From NCBI GenBank assembly GCA_963747765.1, contig CAVVGH010000013.1:1-64000 (forward strand): a stretch of DNA of 64,000 bases, written 5' to 3'. The notes under the pieces were generated by a model, which had not been told where the DNA came from, searched no databases, and saw nothing but the letters and a program-made list of their open reading frames with translations. Made by a program: the position numbers and the translations under genes. Of this stretch, positions 24,022 to 32,529 are shown piece by piece. The DNA is from VRUE01 sp963747765. GTDB lineage: Bacteria > Actinomycetota > Thermoleophilia > Solirubrobacterales > 70-9. The number at the start of each line of letters is the position of its first letter. Positions within the stretch are counted from its first letter, which is position 1.

Positions 24022-24118
24022 GGCTGGGGCGGACCACCGGGCTCCATCAAGGCAGAGGCAGATCACCGGGCTCCATCAGGCTGGGGCGGACCACCGGGCT
24101 CCATCAGGCTGGGGCAGA
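24022..24118. repeat. 28-bp tandem repeats at the 3' end of the GDPD gene
   Basis: About 3.6 units of 28 bp (GGCTGGGGCGGACCACCGGG then CTCCATCA). The last, partial unit contains the stop codon of the phosphodiesterase gene on the minus strand, so the array grows from that stop. Same period as the unrelated array at 13561. Confidence 0.9.
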
Positions 24119-24838
24119 TCACAGGCGCGCGAACAGGCGAGGGTCGTTGGAGCAGATACCGGTGGCCCCGGCCGCAACCAGCTTCCTCATGCGCGGCAGG
24201 TCGTCGACCGTCCAGGCGATGAGGTCGATCCCGGCCCCGGTGGTCACCGCAGCCAGGCGGCGGCTGACGATCGGGTGATAGACCCAGATCGAGTCGACGC
24301 CCATTGCGGGCAGAGCGCGCGCGGCGATGCCCGGCAACCGGCGGCGCATTGCGAGGAGTGCGGCGAGCATCGGCGCTCTTGCCCAGCGCTTCGAGGCCCA
24401 ATCGCGCGTCACCTTCGGATAGGTCCAGCCACGCCGCAAGCCGGGCTCCAGCTCGCGGATGCGGGCCAGGGTCGAGAGCTCCATGGTCGAGACCATCGTC
24501 CGGTCGAGCATCTGCCGCTCTCGCACCGCGGCGACGATCTCCTCCTCCCGCCCGGGCAGCTTGATGTCGAGGTCGATCTGGACGCGGTCGAGCGGCGGCT
24601 GCAGGAAGGCGTCGAGCCCCTCCTCAAGGGTGAGCGGCGTGCGGCGCTCCGCGTCGTGCCAGTCGTGCGCGACGACCAGCGGCGAGCGCTCCCCCACCGC
24701 GATCCGCGGGTGCCCGTCGCGGGTCCACAGAACGTCCAGCTCGATCACATCGACCCCGATCTCGACCGCGGCCTCGAAGCTGGCCAGGGTGTTCCCCGGC
24801 AAGATCAAGTCCGCCCCCTTGTGCCCCACCTTTTTCAA
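24119..24838 (-). CDS. Glycerophosphodiester phosphodiesterase family protein
   Basis: 239 aa. TIM-barrel GDPD fold: VGHKGADLILPGNTLASFEAA carries a His and the N-T-L-A-S-F-E signature (start His is HKG rather than the usual HRG), VIELDVLWTRDGHPRI holds the metal-binding Glu/Asp, VVAHDW the second His, and DIWLKxx-like LDIKLPGREEE another acid. The C-terminus IAWTVDDLPRMRKLVAAGAT is typical. Hydrolyses glycerophosphodiesters to glycerol 3-phosphate. No signal peptide. It precedes nothing downstream but tandem repeats. Confidence 0.87.
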   Translation of the reverse strand: MKKVGHKGADLILPGNTLASFEAAVEIGVDVIELDVLWTRDGHPRIAVGERSPLVVAHDWHDAERRTPLTLEEGLDAFLQPPLDRVQIDLDIKLPGREEEIVAAVRERQMLDRTMVSTMELSTLARIRELEPGLRRGWTYPKVTRDWASKRWARAPMLAALLAMRRRLPGIAARALPAMGVDSIWVYHPIVSRRLAAVTTGAGIDLIAWTVDDLPRMRKLVAAGATGICSNDPRLFARL

Positions 24839-24921
24839 TTCCTACCCGATCCAAGCGGCCGGCAAGGGCGGATCTGGATGGCTGGGCGACCAGACACCGC
24901 ATCCGCCCGCAGTCGCCCGCG

Positions 24922-25956
24922 TCAAAAGAGCTGGTTCTCGCCGGCGAAGATCTCCGAGACCGAGTCGTCAGTGAAGATGCGACGGATCGAGTCGGCGAAG
25001 GTGCCCGCGGTGGAGAGCACGAGGATGTTGTCCGGGGCTCCCTGGCGCAGCGGGACCGTGTCGGTGACGACGATCCGCTCGATCCCCGAGCTCTCATAGG
25101 CGAGCCGCTCGTAGGCCGGACCGGAGAAGACGCCGTGGGTGGCGCAGGCGATCACTCGCGCGGCGCCCTCGTCGAGCACGGTCTGCGCGGCGGCGCAGAG
25201 CGTGCCGGCGGTATCGATCATGTCGTCGACGAGAACCGCCGTCTTGCCCTTCACGTCGCCGACCACGTAGCCGATCTCGGCAACCTGCTGGGCCGGGCGC
25301 TCCTTCTCCATCACGGCCCAGTGGGTGCCGATGCGGCGGGCGAAGTTGCGGGCGGTCTTTACCCGACCGGCATCGGGCGAGACGATCACCAGCTCCTCGC
25401 TCAGTTCCTGGTCGGCGAACCACTGGGTCAGCATCGGCATCGCGGTCATGTGGTCGACCGGAACGTGGAAGAAGCCCTGCACCTGGCCGGCGTGCAGGTC
25501 CATGGTGAGCACTCGGTCCACCCCAACCCCCTCCAGGCACTTGGCGACGATGCGGGCGGAGATCGGCTCGCGCGGCGCCGACTTCTTGTCCTGGCGGGCG
25601 TAGCCGTACCAGGGCATCACGGCGATGATGCGGTGGGCTGAGGCACCCTGCGCGGCGTCGATCATCGTCAGCAGCTCGACCAGCGCGTCGTTGGGCGTCA
25701 TCTCGCTCTGTTCGTTGCCACAGGTCGACTGGACGAGGAAGACGTCGGCGCCGCGGATCGACTCCTCGTAGCGGCAGTAGACCTCCCCGTTGGCGAACGT
25801 CTTCAGCGTCACCTGGCCGAGATCGAGCTCTAGCTTGCCGGCCACCTTCGCCGCCAGCTCCATCGAGCTGCGGCCGCCAAAGACCATCATCCGCTTCGCG
25901 TAGTCGTGCGGAATGGCGGTCGGTGCCGCCTCGGGTCGCTGCTCGATCGTGCTCAC
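24922..25956 (-). CDS. prs: Ribose-phosphate pyrophosphokinase
   Basis: 344 aa with a short N-terminal extension. Makes PRPP from ribose 5-phosphate and ATP. FANGEVYCRYEESIRGADVF, the ATP flap around PWYGYARQDKK, MDLHAGQVQGFFHVPVDH, SPDAGRVKTARNFARR and the PRPP loop VLVDDMIDTAGTL are all intact. GTG start overlaps the glmU stop by 4 bp (GTGA), so the two are coupled, as in many Gram-positive bacteria. Confidence 0.98.
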   Translation of the reverse strand: MSTIEQRPEAAPTAIPHDYAKRMMVFGGRSSMELAAKVAGKLELDLGQVTLKTFANGEVYCRYEESIRGADVFLVQSTCGNEQSEMTPNDALVELLTMIDAAQGASAHRIIAVMPWYGYARQDKKSAPREPISARIVAKCLEGVGVDRVLTMDLHAGQVQGFFHVPVDHMTAMPMLTQWFADQELSEELVIVSPDAGRVKTARNFARRIGTHWAVMEKERPAQQVAEIGYVVGDVKGKTAVLVDDMIDTAGTLCAAAQTVLDEGAARVIACATHGVFSGPAYERLAYESSGIERIVVTDTVPLRQGAPDNILVLSTAGTFADSIRRIFTDDSVSEIFAGENQLF

Positions 25957-27344
25957 GAATCCTCCTCGCGCATCTCCGTGGCCTTGCGCTCCGCGAAGCC
26001 CTCGATGTTTCTCTGATCGTTGTCGCTCACCGCCAGCGCTCCTCTTGGAACGTCCTTCTTGATCACGGCGCCAGCGCCAGTGTAGGCGGCGTCCCCGACT
26101 TCTACAGGGGCGATCAGCATCGTGTCAACGCCGATCCGGGCCCCCTCCCCGATCACCGTCCGGTGCTTGCGGAATCCGTCGTAGTTCGCAGTGATCGTGC
26201 CGGCGCCCAGGTTGCTCTCAGCGCCCACCTCGGCGTCCCCGACATAGGCGAGGTGAGGGACCTTCGCGCCCTCGCCGATCTTCGAGTTCTTGACCTCGAC
26301 GAACGTTCCGACCTTCGCGCCGCGCTCCAGGGCCGCCCCGGGGCGCAGGTGCGCGAACGGACCGACGCTGCAGCGGTCGAGGACGTCGCACTCGACCAGA
26401 TAGGAGTGCGGCACCGTGACGGCCTCCCCCAGCCTGGTGTCGATCAGCGTCGTCAGCGGCCCGACGACGGAGTTGGCCCCAATCGCGGTCTGACCCCGAA
26501 GGCTGGTGGCAGGCTCGATGCGGGCGTCGGCGGCGATCTCCACGTCGGCGTCGACCCAGGTCGAGTCCGGATCGACGACGGTAACCCCGGCCAGCATGTG
26601 CCGCTCGAGGATGCGGCGGCGCGCCTCCGCCTCCACGGCGGCGAGATCGGCGCGGTTGTTGATCCCCATCGTCACCGCGAGGTCGTCGGCGAGGTGCGCC
26701 GCGACGCTGAGACCAGCCTCGCGCAGCGCGGGGAAGACATCGGGGAGGTAGTACTCACCTTGTGCGTTGTCGTTGGTGAGGCCGGCCAGAGCGGTGGCCA
26801 GCGGCCCGGCGTCGAAAACGTAGGTTCCGGCGTTGATCTCGCGGATTGCCAGCTGACCGGCGTCGGCGTCTCCGGCGGCTTTGGCCTCGACGACCCGCTC
26901 GACCGAACCGTCGCCGGCGCGCACCACGCGGCCGTAGGCAGCGGGATCGTCGAGCTCGATCGTCAACATCGTCGCGGCGGCGGGAGAGGCGGCGTGGGCG
27001 TCGAGCAGACCCCCGATCGTCTCGGCGGAGATCAGCGGCACGTCGCCGGAGAGGACCAGAACCGTCTCTGCCTCCTCGATCAGGGGCAGGGCGGCGCGGA
27101 CCGCGCCACCGGTGCCGTCCGGCTCGGGCTGGACGACCGTCTCGACCCCCTCCGGCAGGCCGGCGGAGATGTCACGACCCGGCGAGACGATGGCGGCAAC
27201 GCGACCGGCACCGGCCTGGCGCGCAGCAAGGATCGGCCAGGCGACCATCGGGCGACCGCTCACGCGATGGAGCATCTTCGGCAGCGAGGAGCGCATTCGC
27301 GTGCCCTCGCCCGCCGCCATGACGAGTACCAGTGGAGAGCTCAC
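25953..27344 (-). CDS. glmU: Bifunctional UDP-GlcNAc pyrophosphorylase / GlcN-1-P acetyltransferase
   Basis: 463 aa. N-terminal nucleotidyltransferase: VMAAGEGTRMRSSLPKMLHR (nucleotide loop), QPEPDGTGGAVRAA and LSGDVPLI. C-terminal left-handed beta-helix with hexapeptide repeats (from about 250), KNSKIGEGAKVPHLAYVGDA, the catalytic His in that segment, and NYDGFRKHRTVIG. Makes UDP-N-acetylglucosamine for peptidoglycan. First gene of the glmU-prs pair. Confidence 0.97.
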   Translation of the reverse strand: MSSPLVLVMAAGEGTRMRSSLPKMLHRVSGRPMVAWPILAARQAGAGRVAAIVSPGRDISAGLPEGVETVVQPEPDGTGGAVRAALPLIEEAETVLVLSGDVPLISAETIGGLLDAHAASPAAATMLTIELDDPAAYGRVVRAGDGSVERVVEAKAAGDADAGQLAIREINAGTYVFDAGPLATALAGLTNDNAQGEYYLPDVFPALREAGLSVAAHLADDLAVTMGINNRADLAAVEAEARRRILERHMLAGVTVVDPDSTWVDADVEIAADARIEPATSLRGQTAIGANSVVGPLTTLIDTRLGEAVTVPHSYLVECDVLDRCSVGPFAHLRPGAALERGAKVGTFVEVKNSKIGEGAKVPHLAYVGDAEVGAESNLGAGTITANYDGFRKHRTVIGEGARIGVDTMLIAPVEVGDAAYTGAGAVIKKDVPRGALAVSDNDQRNIEGFAERKATEMREEDS

Positions 27345-27403
27345 AACCAGATCGTATTAGGGGGAGGGTTGCGTAGGAAATCTGAATCTCTTCCTCTTCA
27401 CGC

Positions 27404-27422
27404 GGGGCGCTTCGAGCGCCCC
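27404..27422. other. Short strong hairpin in the glmU/HdeD gap
   Basis: GGGGCGCT-TCG-AGCGCCCC is an 8-bp perfect stem. It is downstream of the HdeD-like stop and upstream of the glmU start on the minus strand. There is no T-run, so it is not a classic terminator; it may still end or stabilise the HdeD transcript. Confidence 0.5.
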
Positions 27423-27450
27423 AGCCCTTTGCCACCCAGCGGTTGACTGG

Positions 27451-28023
27451 CTAGGCGGCGCGGGAGAGATCTCTGCCGAGAAGCGAGAGGGAGGTGAGGG
27501 TCCAACCGGCGAAGATCAGGTCGATGCCAACCAGCAGGCCGATTGCCCAGTCGCCGGAGCTGGGGAACTTGGCAAGCACGAGGATGCCGATCAGCAGCCC
27601 CGCGACGCCGCTGATGCCAACCAGACCGGCATTTGGCTGGCCGCGGCCGGCAAATGCGACCGCGATCCGCGTTGTCCCCATGAAGAGGAAGTAGATACCG
27701 AGCACGAGCGTGAGGGTCAGCGTTCCGTTGTGCGGTTCGACGACCAGCCAGAGCCCGACCAGCATCGTGAGGATCGCCCACAGCAGTCGCAGGACGACCG
27801 TCCCGATCGAGTGGGCGGCAAACGCGCCGGCAACCAGGAAGGCGCCGCCGACCATCAGGATCCAGCCGATGAAGATCGCGGTGCCGACCGAGGCCACGGC
27901 GGGCACAACAATCGCCACGCAGCCGACGAAGATCGCAATCACGCCGATCGCCATCAGACCCTTCCAGCCGCGCGCCAGCCCCTCGCGAACCTCAGGGTCC
28001 AACGACACTCCACCCATCTCCAT
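27451..28023 (-). CDS. HdeD-like (DUF308) membrane protein
   Basis: 190 aa with about six membrane helices in three pairs (from about residue 22). GWILMVGGAFLVAGAFAAH and FLFMGTTRIAVAFAGRG match DUF308 repeats of HdeD proteins. HdeD is tied to acid resistance in enterobacteria; the role in this lineage is unknown. The first ATG (28023) and a second two codons later are both possible. It begins 11 bp after the HNH gene stop on the same strand. Confidence 0.8.
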   Translation of the reverse strand: MEMGGVSLDPEVREGLARGWKGLMAIGVIAIFVGCVAIVVPAVASVGTAIFIGWILMVGGAFLVAGAFAAHSIGTVVLRLLWAILTMLVGLWLVVEPHNGTLTLTLVLGIYFLFMGTTRIAVAFAGRGQPNAGLVGISGVAGLLIGILVLAKFPSSGDWAIGLLVGIDLIFAGWTLTSLSLLGRDLSRAA

Positions 28024-28033
28024 ACCGATGACC

Positions 28034-28903
28034 CTATGCCCCCCGCCGGACGCGGTCAACCACCGGCCGGACGTGCTCACCCGCCGCCCGACGGGACTCG
28101 ACTCGACTCGAAGCTGAGCCTGGAGCGTCCTTGGCCACACTGCCCGGTTTCTCGCTTTCGGCCGCCTCTCGCTCGATCTGCCGCTCGTACCAGCGCACCC
28201 ACTTGCGCACGGCGTTGTCCGACACTCCGTACTTCCGGCCCACCGCCAGGTAACTGGTCGCCTCGATCTCCTCCAGCAGCTGCTCATACGGCGGCCGCTC
28301 GACCTTTCGGATATCGGGATTTGGATTGCCCTGCAAGGAAGTCCTATCCCATCGAGATCCGCACTCCTGTGAACAGTAGGAATGGTTTCGGTATTTCGCG
28401 GTGAACTCGCGACCGCATCGCTTGCAAGTGCGTACCGGGGGATCTGCTCGATTCTTTCGGCCGCAGTGAGTGTCGAGTGTCGCCGCACAGTTTGGACAGA
28501 CAATCCGGAGGTTCTCGATGCGGTTGTCATCCGGCACTCCGTTGACGTGATCGAGGATCAGCGACATGCGACGCCCGCGCCACTCTTCTCCCTGGCCGCA
28601 CTCCTCGCAGGCCCTTTCCTTGAGTCCGGCGTCAAATAGACGCTGCTTTAGCTTGCCTCTCGAGTAGGTTGAACTCTGAACGAGAATCTCTGCCAAGGGC
28701 TTTGGCGCTTTGTGGAGATGCCTAATCCCAGCAGCCAGGGGGTCGAAGTGATCTGTCGGGATCTTCCAGATCTCATCGACGTATCTCCGGAGCAACGAGT
28801 GGTTCCCTCCGGCCGGCCTCATGCCAAGCCGGCGCAGCACCTCACTGTAGGACTCAGAAGCGGCGACCGCCTCACGAGCTTCCTCCTCTGTGTACCTCGG
28901 CAC
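28034..28903 (-). CDS. HNH endonuclease with zinc finger and C-terminal HTH
   Basis: 289 aa, GTG start. Residues 1-45 look like a short helix-turn-helix (YTEEEAREAVAASESYSEVL). The HNH nuclease core is CEECGQGEEWRGRRMSLILD, HVNGVPDDNRIENLRIVCPNC (about 98-140), with paired Cys for structural zinc. A second finger is CKRCGREF...YCSQEC (about 160-180). A terminal HTH (SYLAVGRKYGVSDNAVRKWV) should read DNA. Base composition is lower in GC than the flanks at 28300-28700, a sign of transfer, and a tRNA gene is adjacent. A LexA-box-like palindrome directly upstream suggests SOS control. Confidence 0.85.
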   Translation of the reverse strand: MPRYTEEEAREAVAASESYSEVLRRLGMRPAGGNHSLLRRYVDEIWKIPTDHFDPLAAGIRHLHKAPKPLAEILVQSSTYSRGKLKQRLFDAGLKERACEECGQGEEWRGRRMSLILDHVNGVPDDNRIENLRIVCPNCAATLDTHCGRKNRADPPVRTCKRCGREFTAKYRNHSYCSQECGSRWDRTSLQGNPNPDIRKVERPPYEQLLEEIEATSYLAVGRKYGVSDNAVRKWVRWYERQIEREAAESEKPGSVAKDAPGSASSRVESRRAAGEHVRPVVDRVRRGA

Positions 28904-28904
28904 G

Positions 28905-28924
28905 ATACGAACACTAGTTCGTAT
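28905..28924 (-). promoter_or_regulatory. LexA (SOS) box upstream of the HNH gene
   Basis: ATACGAAC-ACTA-GTTCGTAT is a perfect 8-bp inverted repeat with a 4-nt spacer. Its core CGAAC-N4-GTTCG equals the known LexA/DinR box of actinobacteria and Bacillus. It ends 1-2 bp upstream of the HNH start codon, where bound LexA would block expression. Confidence 0.75.
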
Positions 28925-28970
28925 ACCGGACGTTCCTGGGACGTCAGCGCACGCTAAGGTCGAAGCTCAA

Positions 28971-29043
28971 TCCGGGGTGGTGTAATCGGCGAGCACGCCA
29001 AGTTTTGGTCTTGGAAGAGGGGGTTCAAATCCTCCCCCCGGAA
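28971..29043 (+). tRNA. tRNA-Gln (anticodon TTG)
   Basis: 73 nt: acceptor TCCGGGG/CCCCGGA, D stem GTGT/GCAC, anticodon stem CCAAG/CTTGG with loop TTTTGGT (anticodon TTG), T loop TTCAAAT. Discriminator A; no encoded CCA. It is convergent with the PucR-type gene and close to the transferred HNH gene. Confidence 0.94.
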
Positions 29044-29053
29044 CTCTGGAGCA

Positions 29054-30301
29054 CTACTCCTCGGCACTGCGGGGGACCTTGCCGCCCTCGGCACCGCGTT
29101 CAAGGGCGGGGCCGCGCGGGGAGGCGATGCCGAGCACCCGCATCGCCTTCAGGCCGAGACCGAGCTTCTCGCGGCCCTCGGTCGCCGAGACGTCGTGCCC
29201 GCAAAGCTCCTTGACCCGCTCGAGGCGGTAGCGGATCGTGTGGCGGTGCGTGAAGAGCTGTTTGGCGGTCGCGGCGACGTTGGCGTCGTTGTCGAGATAG
29301 GCCTCGACGGTCGCCACGAGCTCGGTCTCGTACTGCTCGTCGTACGCGGCGAGCGGCTCGATCGTCTCCGAGTAGAAGCGCTCCAGCTCGCCCGGGTCCT
29401 CGCTTATCGCCGGCAGCAGCAGGCGGTAGGCGCCGGTGTCCTCGAAGGCGAGCAGCAGACGCCCTTCCGCCTCGCCGACGTTGACCGCCAGCCGCGCCTC
29501 GCTCCCGGCCCGGTAGAGGTCGACCGGATCGGTCGCCCGCCGGCTGCAACCGATCGTCAGGTGAAAGCCGGAGAGATCTCCCTCGAGCTCCCGCGCCAGG
29601 CCCGCCGCCGCGCGCCCCAGGCGGTCGTCATCCTCAGCCGGCACGATCACGGCGATTTCCGCGGCCACCTCGCCGCTCTCAGTCGAGGCCAGCGCACCGG
29701 ACGCAAGCGAACGCAGGGCCCGCATCGCCAGGGTGAGCACGCGCGACCGCCACTCCCCCGTTTGCGCCGATCGCGGCGCGACCCGGATGACGATCACCCC
29801 GGCCCCCTTCTCCAGGTCGGCTCCAAGCTCGGCGGCGCGGGCGATGATGTCGCCGCGATCGGTGACCTTGCGAGCCAGCACCGCGCCGACGAAGACGCCG
29901 GCCACCTCCTCGCTCTCCCACTCCGGCGAGCGAGAGCGCTCCAGCTCCAGCGCGAGCAGGGTGGCGACCATCCGCGCAATGGCCGGGTCGGGAGCGGCCT
30001 TGGCCCGATAGCGCAGCTCGCCCACCGGACTGTCCGCGACGCGCAGCACGACGGTCGTCACCGGTTTTCCCCCGGCCAGCAGCTTCCGCTCCTGGTCCGG
30101 CGACGCGCCGGCGACGACGAGCACCGCCCCGGAGCGGTCGATCAGCGCCACGCTGGCGTCCAGCACCCGGGCCGCCGCACGCCCCACCGCAGGCAGCCCA
30201 GCCCCCGCCTCAACCGCTTCGGCAAGCGCGTCCAGGGAGCCCGGTTCAGCCGGATTTGCAGCTGCTTTTCGTCCTTTTGAGACAGCAGGCATCGCGCTCA
30301 T
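29054..30301 (-). CDS. PucR/CdaR-family transcriptional regulator
   Basis: 415 aa. An N-terminal sensor-like region (about 20-120), a GGDEF-related middle domain (about 150-300) and a C-terminal PucR HTH: LVATVEAYLDNDANVAATAK, then QLFTHRHTIRYRLERVKEL (about 340-380) match the family signature of purine-catabolism and sugar-diacid regulators. The ligand and targets are unknown. First in a minus-strand position with no partner downstream except tRNA-Gln on the other strand. Confidence 0.85.
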   Translation of the reverse strand: MSAMPAVSKGRKAAANPAEPGSLDALAEAVEAGAGLPAVGRAAARVLDASVALIDRSGAVLVVAGASPDQERKLLAGGKPVTTVVLRVADSPVGELRYRAKAAPDPAIARMVATLLALELERSRSPEWESEEVAGVFVGAVLARKVTDRGDIIARAAELGADLEKGAGVIVIRVAPRSAQTGEWRSRVLTLAMRALRSLASGALASTESGEVAAEIAVIVPAEDDDRLGRAAAGLARELEGDLSGFHLTIGCSRRATDPVDLYRAGSEARLAVNVGEAEGRLLLAFEDTGAYRLLLPAISEDPGELERFYSETIEPLAAYDEQYETELVATVEAYLDNDANVAATAKQLFTHRHTIRYRLERVKELCGHDVSATEGREKLGLGLKAMRVLGIASPRGPALERGAEGGKVPRSAEE

Positions 30302-30330
30302 TATCCCTACCGGACGCCAATCGTCGCGTC

Positions 30331-30746
30331 GATGCGTATCCCCCTCGCTCAGACCCTCCAGTCGCTCCGTTCGTCATTTGTACCGCTCTGCGACACAAAC
30401 AGCGAACGGAGTCTCGATCCGGCCACCCCAATCGCTCCGTTCGCTCTCTGTACCGCCCTGCGACACAAACAGCGAACGGAGTCCGTGTCCGTCTCGTTCA
30501 GGCCAACCCAGCCGCCGCAGTCGTGCGTAACGGCCCTTCCAAAGATCCCGACCGCCTGGTCCCTACACAGCCTCCCCCTGTTTGCCCTCCTACTTGCAGG
30601 TATGGAGGGCAACAGGGGGAGGCTGTTTCTCTCATCATCAATCGACGAGGGGTTCCTTTCGGGTTCCACGGACCTTTTCTGACACCCTCGTTCTGAGATT
30701 CAGCGGAACGATCGACGCTGGGTTCTTTCGCCAACCGGATACGCGC
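30331..30746 (+). mobile_element. Composite structured repeat element, copy 3 (best-defined ends)
   Basis: Flanked by an exact 11-bp direct repeat, ATCGTCGCGTC (30320-30330 and 30747-30757); the right copy overlaps the stop codon of the next gene. Ends are GATGCGTATCC and GGATACGCGC, an inverted pair. Hairpin A at 30365-30411 and 30435-30481 (70-bp period), long hairpin at 30571-30622 with five C/G pairs where copies 1 and 5 have three. A single TTCTGAGATTCAGCGGAA motif near 30690 is a relative of the 31-bp repeats in copy 4. No coding potential seen. Confidence 0.85.
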
Positions 30747-30755
30747 ATCGTCGCG

Positions 30756-31016
30756 TCAATCGAAGAGGCTGACGATGTCGTTGTAGTAGTAGACGACCGC
30801 GAGCCCAACCACGACGCCGATCAAAATCAGGGCCACGAGAACGACCAGCGACAGGGCGCCCGCCGCAGCCTTCTCCCAGAGCCGGCCGTAGGCGCTGACC
30901 GCGGGCACGAGGATCAGACCGACGAAGGCGACCACGGTGACCAGCCCGGCGACGCCGAACAGCAGGTACTCATTCTCGATCTTCTGCAGCGCCAGGATCG
31001 TCAGCACGCGACGCAT
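30756..31016 (-). CDS. Small membrane protein, 86 aa, two membrane helices
   Basis: Two hydrophobic segments (about 17-38 and 52-76) with a short loop and a charged tail ending NDIVSLFD. Its start lies 47 bp inside the end of the DedA-PAP2 gene on the same strand, so they should be co-translated. Its stop codon lies at the edge of composite element 3. Family not recognised. Confidence 0.6.
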   Translation of the reverse strand: MRRVLTILALQKIENEYLLFGVAGLVTVVAFVGLILVPAVSAYGRLWEKAAAGALSLVVLVALILIGVVVGLAVVYYYNDIVSLFD

Positions 31017-32529
31017 TGTGGCGCACGAAGCCGTCTGAAGGAGGGGGTGCGGGAGGCGGCCTCAGGTTCGAGACGACGAGGGCCACCGCCGCGCAGAGAG
31101 AGAAGGCGACCGCGCCAAGTGCCCAGCCCGCATTGACGTCACTTAGGTAGTGGACTCCGAGGTAGACGCGAGTCAGGCCGACAACCGCCGTCAACCCGAT
31201 GCCGGTGACCACCACCGCGGCGCTGCGCGCCATGCCCGGGCGCAAGCGCATCACGACCGTGACCGCCAGCCAGACGTAGAAGGTCGAGTAGGCGGCGTGA
31301 CCGCTGGGGAACGAGGACCCCGAAAAGCCGCTCAGGCCTCCCGTCGGGCGGGGCCGGTCGATCGCGTCCTTCAGCTGGTGAACGCCGAGCACGACGATCG
31401 CCATGCCGACGACGAGCACGCCAAGCTCAGACCAGCGCCGACGAGCCGCGAGGGCAACGGCGCAGAGCGCGGCGAGCGGCCAGACGACCGCCCCCGAGCC
31501 GAGGTGGGTGACGAGCTTGGCGATATCGACCAGCCAGGCCGTTCGCAGCGCCTCGGCAACATGCCTGGCCGTGACGTCGCCCGGTGTCGGGCCCGGATCG
31601 CCGTTGACCACCACGATGTAGCCGACGAGGACAAAGCCGGCCACGGCGAGGATCGCCATCAGCGAGGTGAACTCGAGGCCAAACGTGCCGCCCGGCGTGA
31701 CCCGATCCCAGAGGAACTGCAGCTGCGGGCGGAAGCGCCGCGCCAGCGCGACGAGCCCGCGAGCGCCCGCGTGGCGCTCCATCCAGTGCACCGCAGCGCG
31801 ACGGTTCGCCTCGACTCGAAACCAGCGGACCAGCAGGATCGCGCCAACCACGACGACGATCAGCGTCCCGAACAGGAACGCCCCGCGACCGGCGTACTTG
31901 GCGGCCGTGTCGATACTCCGTGAGAAGAGGTAGCCGATGAGGATGTGCGCGGTGGCCCAGAGGCCGGTGCCGAGGATGCTGTAGGGGACGAAGTTTCGGT
32001 AGCGCATCCCAGAGCTGCCGGCGATGAACGGCGCAAAGGCGCGCACCAGGCTCACAAAGCGGCCGATGAAGATCGTCTTGCCGCCGTGGCGCGAGAAGTA
32101 GGCCTCGACCTGCTCGAAGCGCTCGGCACTGACGCCGAAGCGAGGCCCGTGGCGGATGACGAAGCCGCGCCCCAGCCGGCGGCCGATGAAGAAGCTGGTC
32201 GTGTCCCCCGCCCAGGCCGCGAACCAGGCGATCCCGATCAGCAGGTAGACGTCAACCGCCCCCTGACCCGCCACCGCACCGCCAAGCAGCATCACCGTCT
32301 CGCCGGGGACGACGAGTCCCACAAAGGCCCCTGTCTCGGCAAAGGCGAAGAGACCGACCAGCAGATAGGTCCAGGCACCAAGCGTGTTGGAGATTTCGCT
32401 CAGCAACCGCTGCAGGTCTTCATGGGGGAAGACGCGGCTGATCAGGTAGTAGGCGCCGACAACGGCGGCGGCGATCGCGAGAAGCACAAGACGCCGGCGA
32501 CGGCGATTCTCTGGGAGCCTAAGTTGCAC
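30970..32529 (-). CDS. DedA-PAP2 phosphatase fusion protein
   Basis: 519 aa, GTG start overlapping the ispE stop by 11 bp. N-terminal DedA/SNARE-associated domain (about 40-225): FAETGAFVGLVVPGETVMLL, GRFVSLVRAFAPFIAGSSGM. C-terminal PAP2 domain (about 275-495) with all three signatures: KDAIDRPRP, SSFPSGHA and TRVYLGVHYLSDV. DedA proteins flip or transport polyprenyl phosphate, and PAP2 enzymes dephosphorylate polyprenyl pyrophosphates or lipid phosphates, so a single-chain undecaprenyl-phosphate recycling protein is a reasonable inference. Many membrane helices throughout. Confidence 0.87.
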   Translation of the reverse strand: MQLRLPENRRRRRLVLLAIAAAVVGAYYLISRVFPHEDLQRLLSEISNTLGAWTYLLVGLFAFAETGAFVGLVVPGETVMLLGGAVAGQGAVDVYLLIGIAWFAAWAGDTTSFFIGRRLGRGFVIRHGPRFGVSAERFEQVEAYFSRHGGKTIFIGRFVSLVRAFAPFIAGSSGMRYRNFVPYSILGTGLWATAHILIGYLFSRSIDTAAKYAGRGAFLFGTLIVVVVGAILLVRWFRVEANRRAAVHWMERHAGARGLVALARRFRPQLQFLWDRVTPGGTFGLEFTSLMAILAVAGFVLVGYIVVVNGDPGPTPGDVTARHVAEALRTAWLVDIAKLVTHLGSGAVVWPLAALCAVALAARRRWSELGVLVVGMAIVVLGVHQLKDAIDRPRPTGGLSGFSGSSFPSGHAAYSTFYVWLAVTVVMRLRPGMARSAAVVVTGIGLTAVVGLTRVYLGVHYLSDVNAGWALGAVAFSLCAAVALVVSNLRPPPAPPPSDGFVRHNASRADDPGAAEDRE

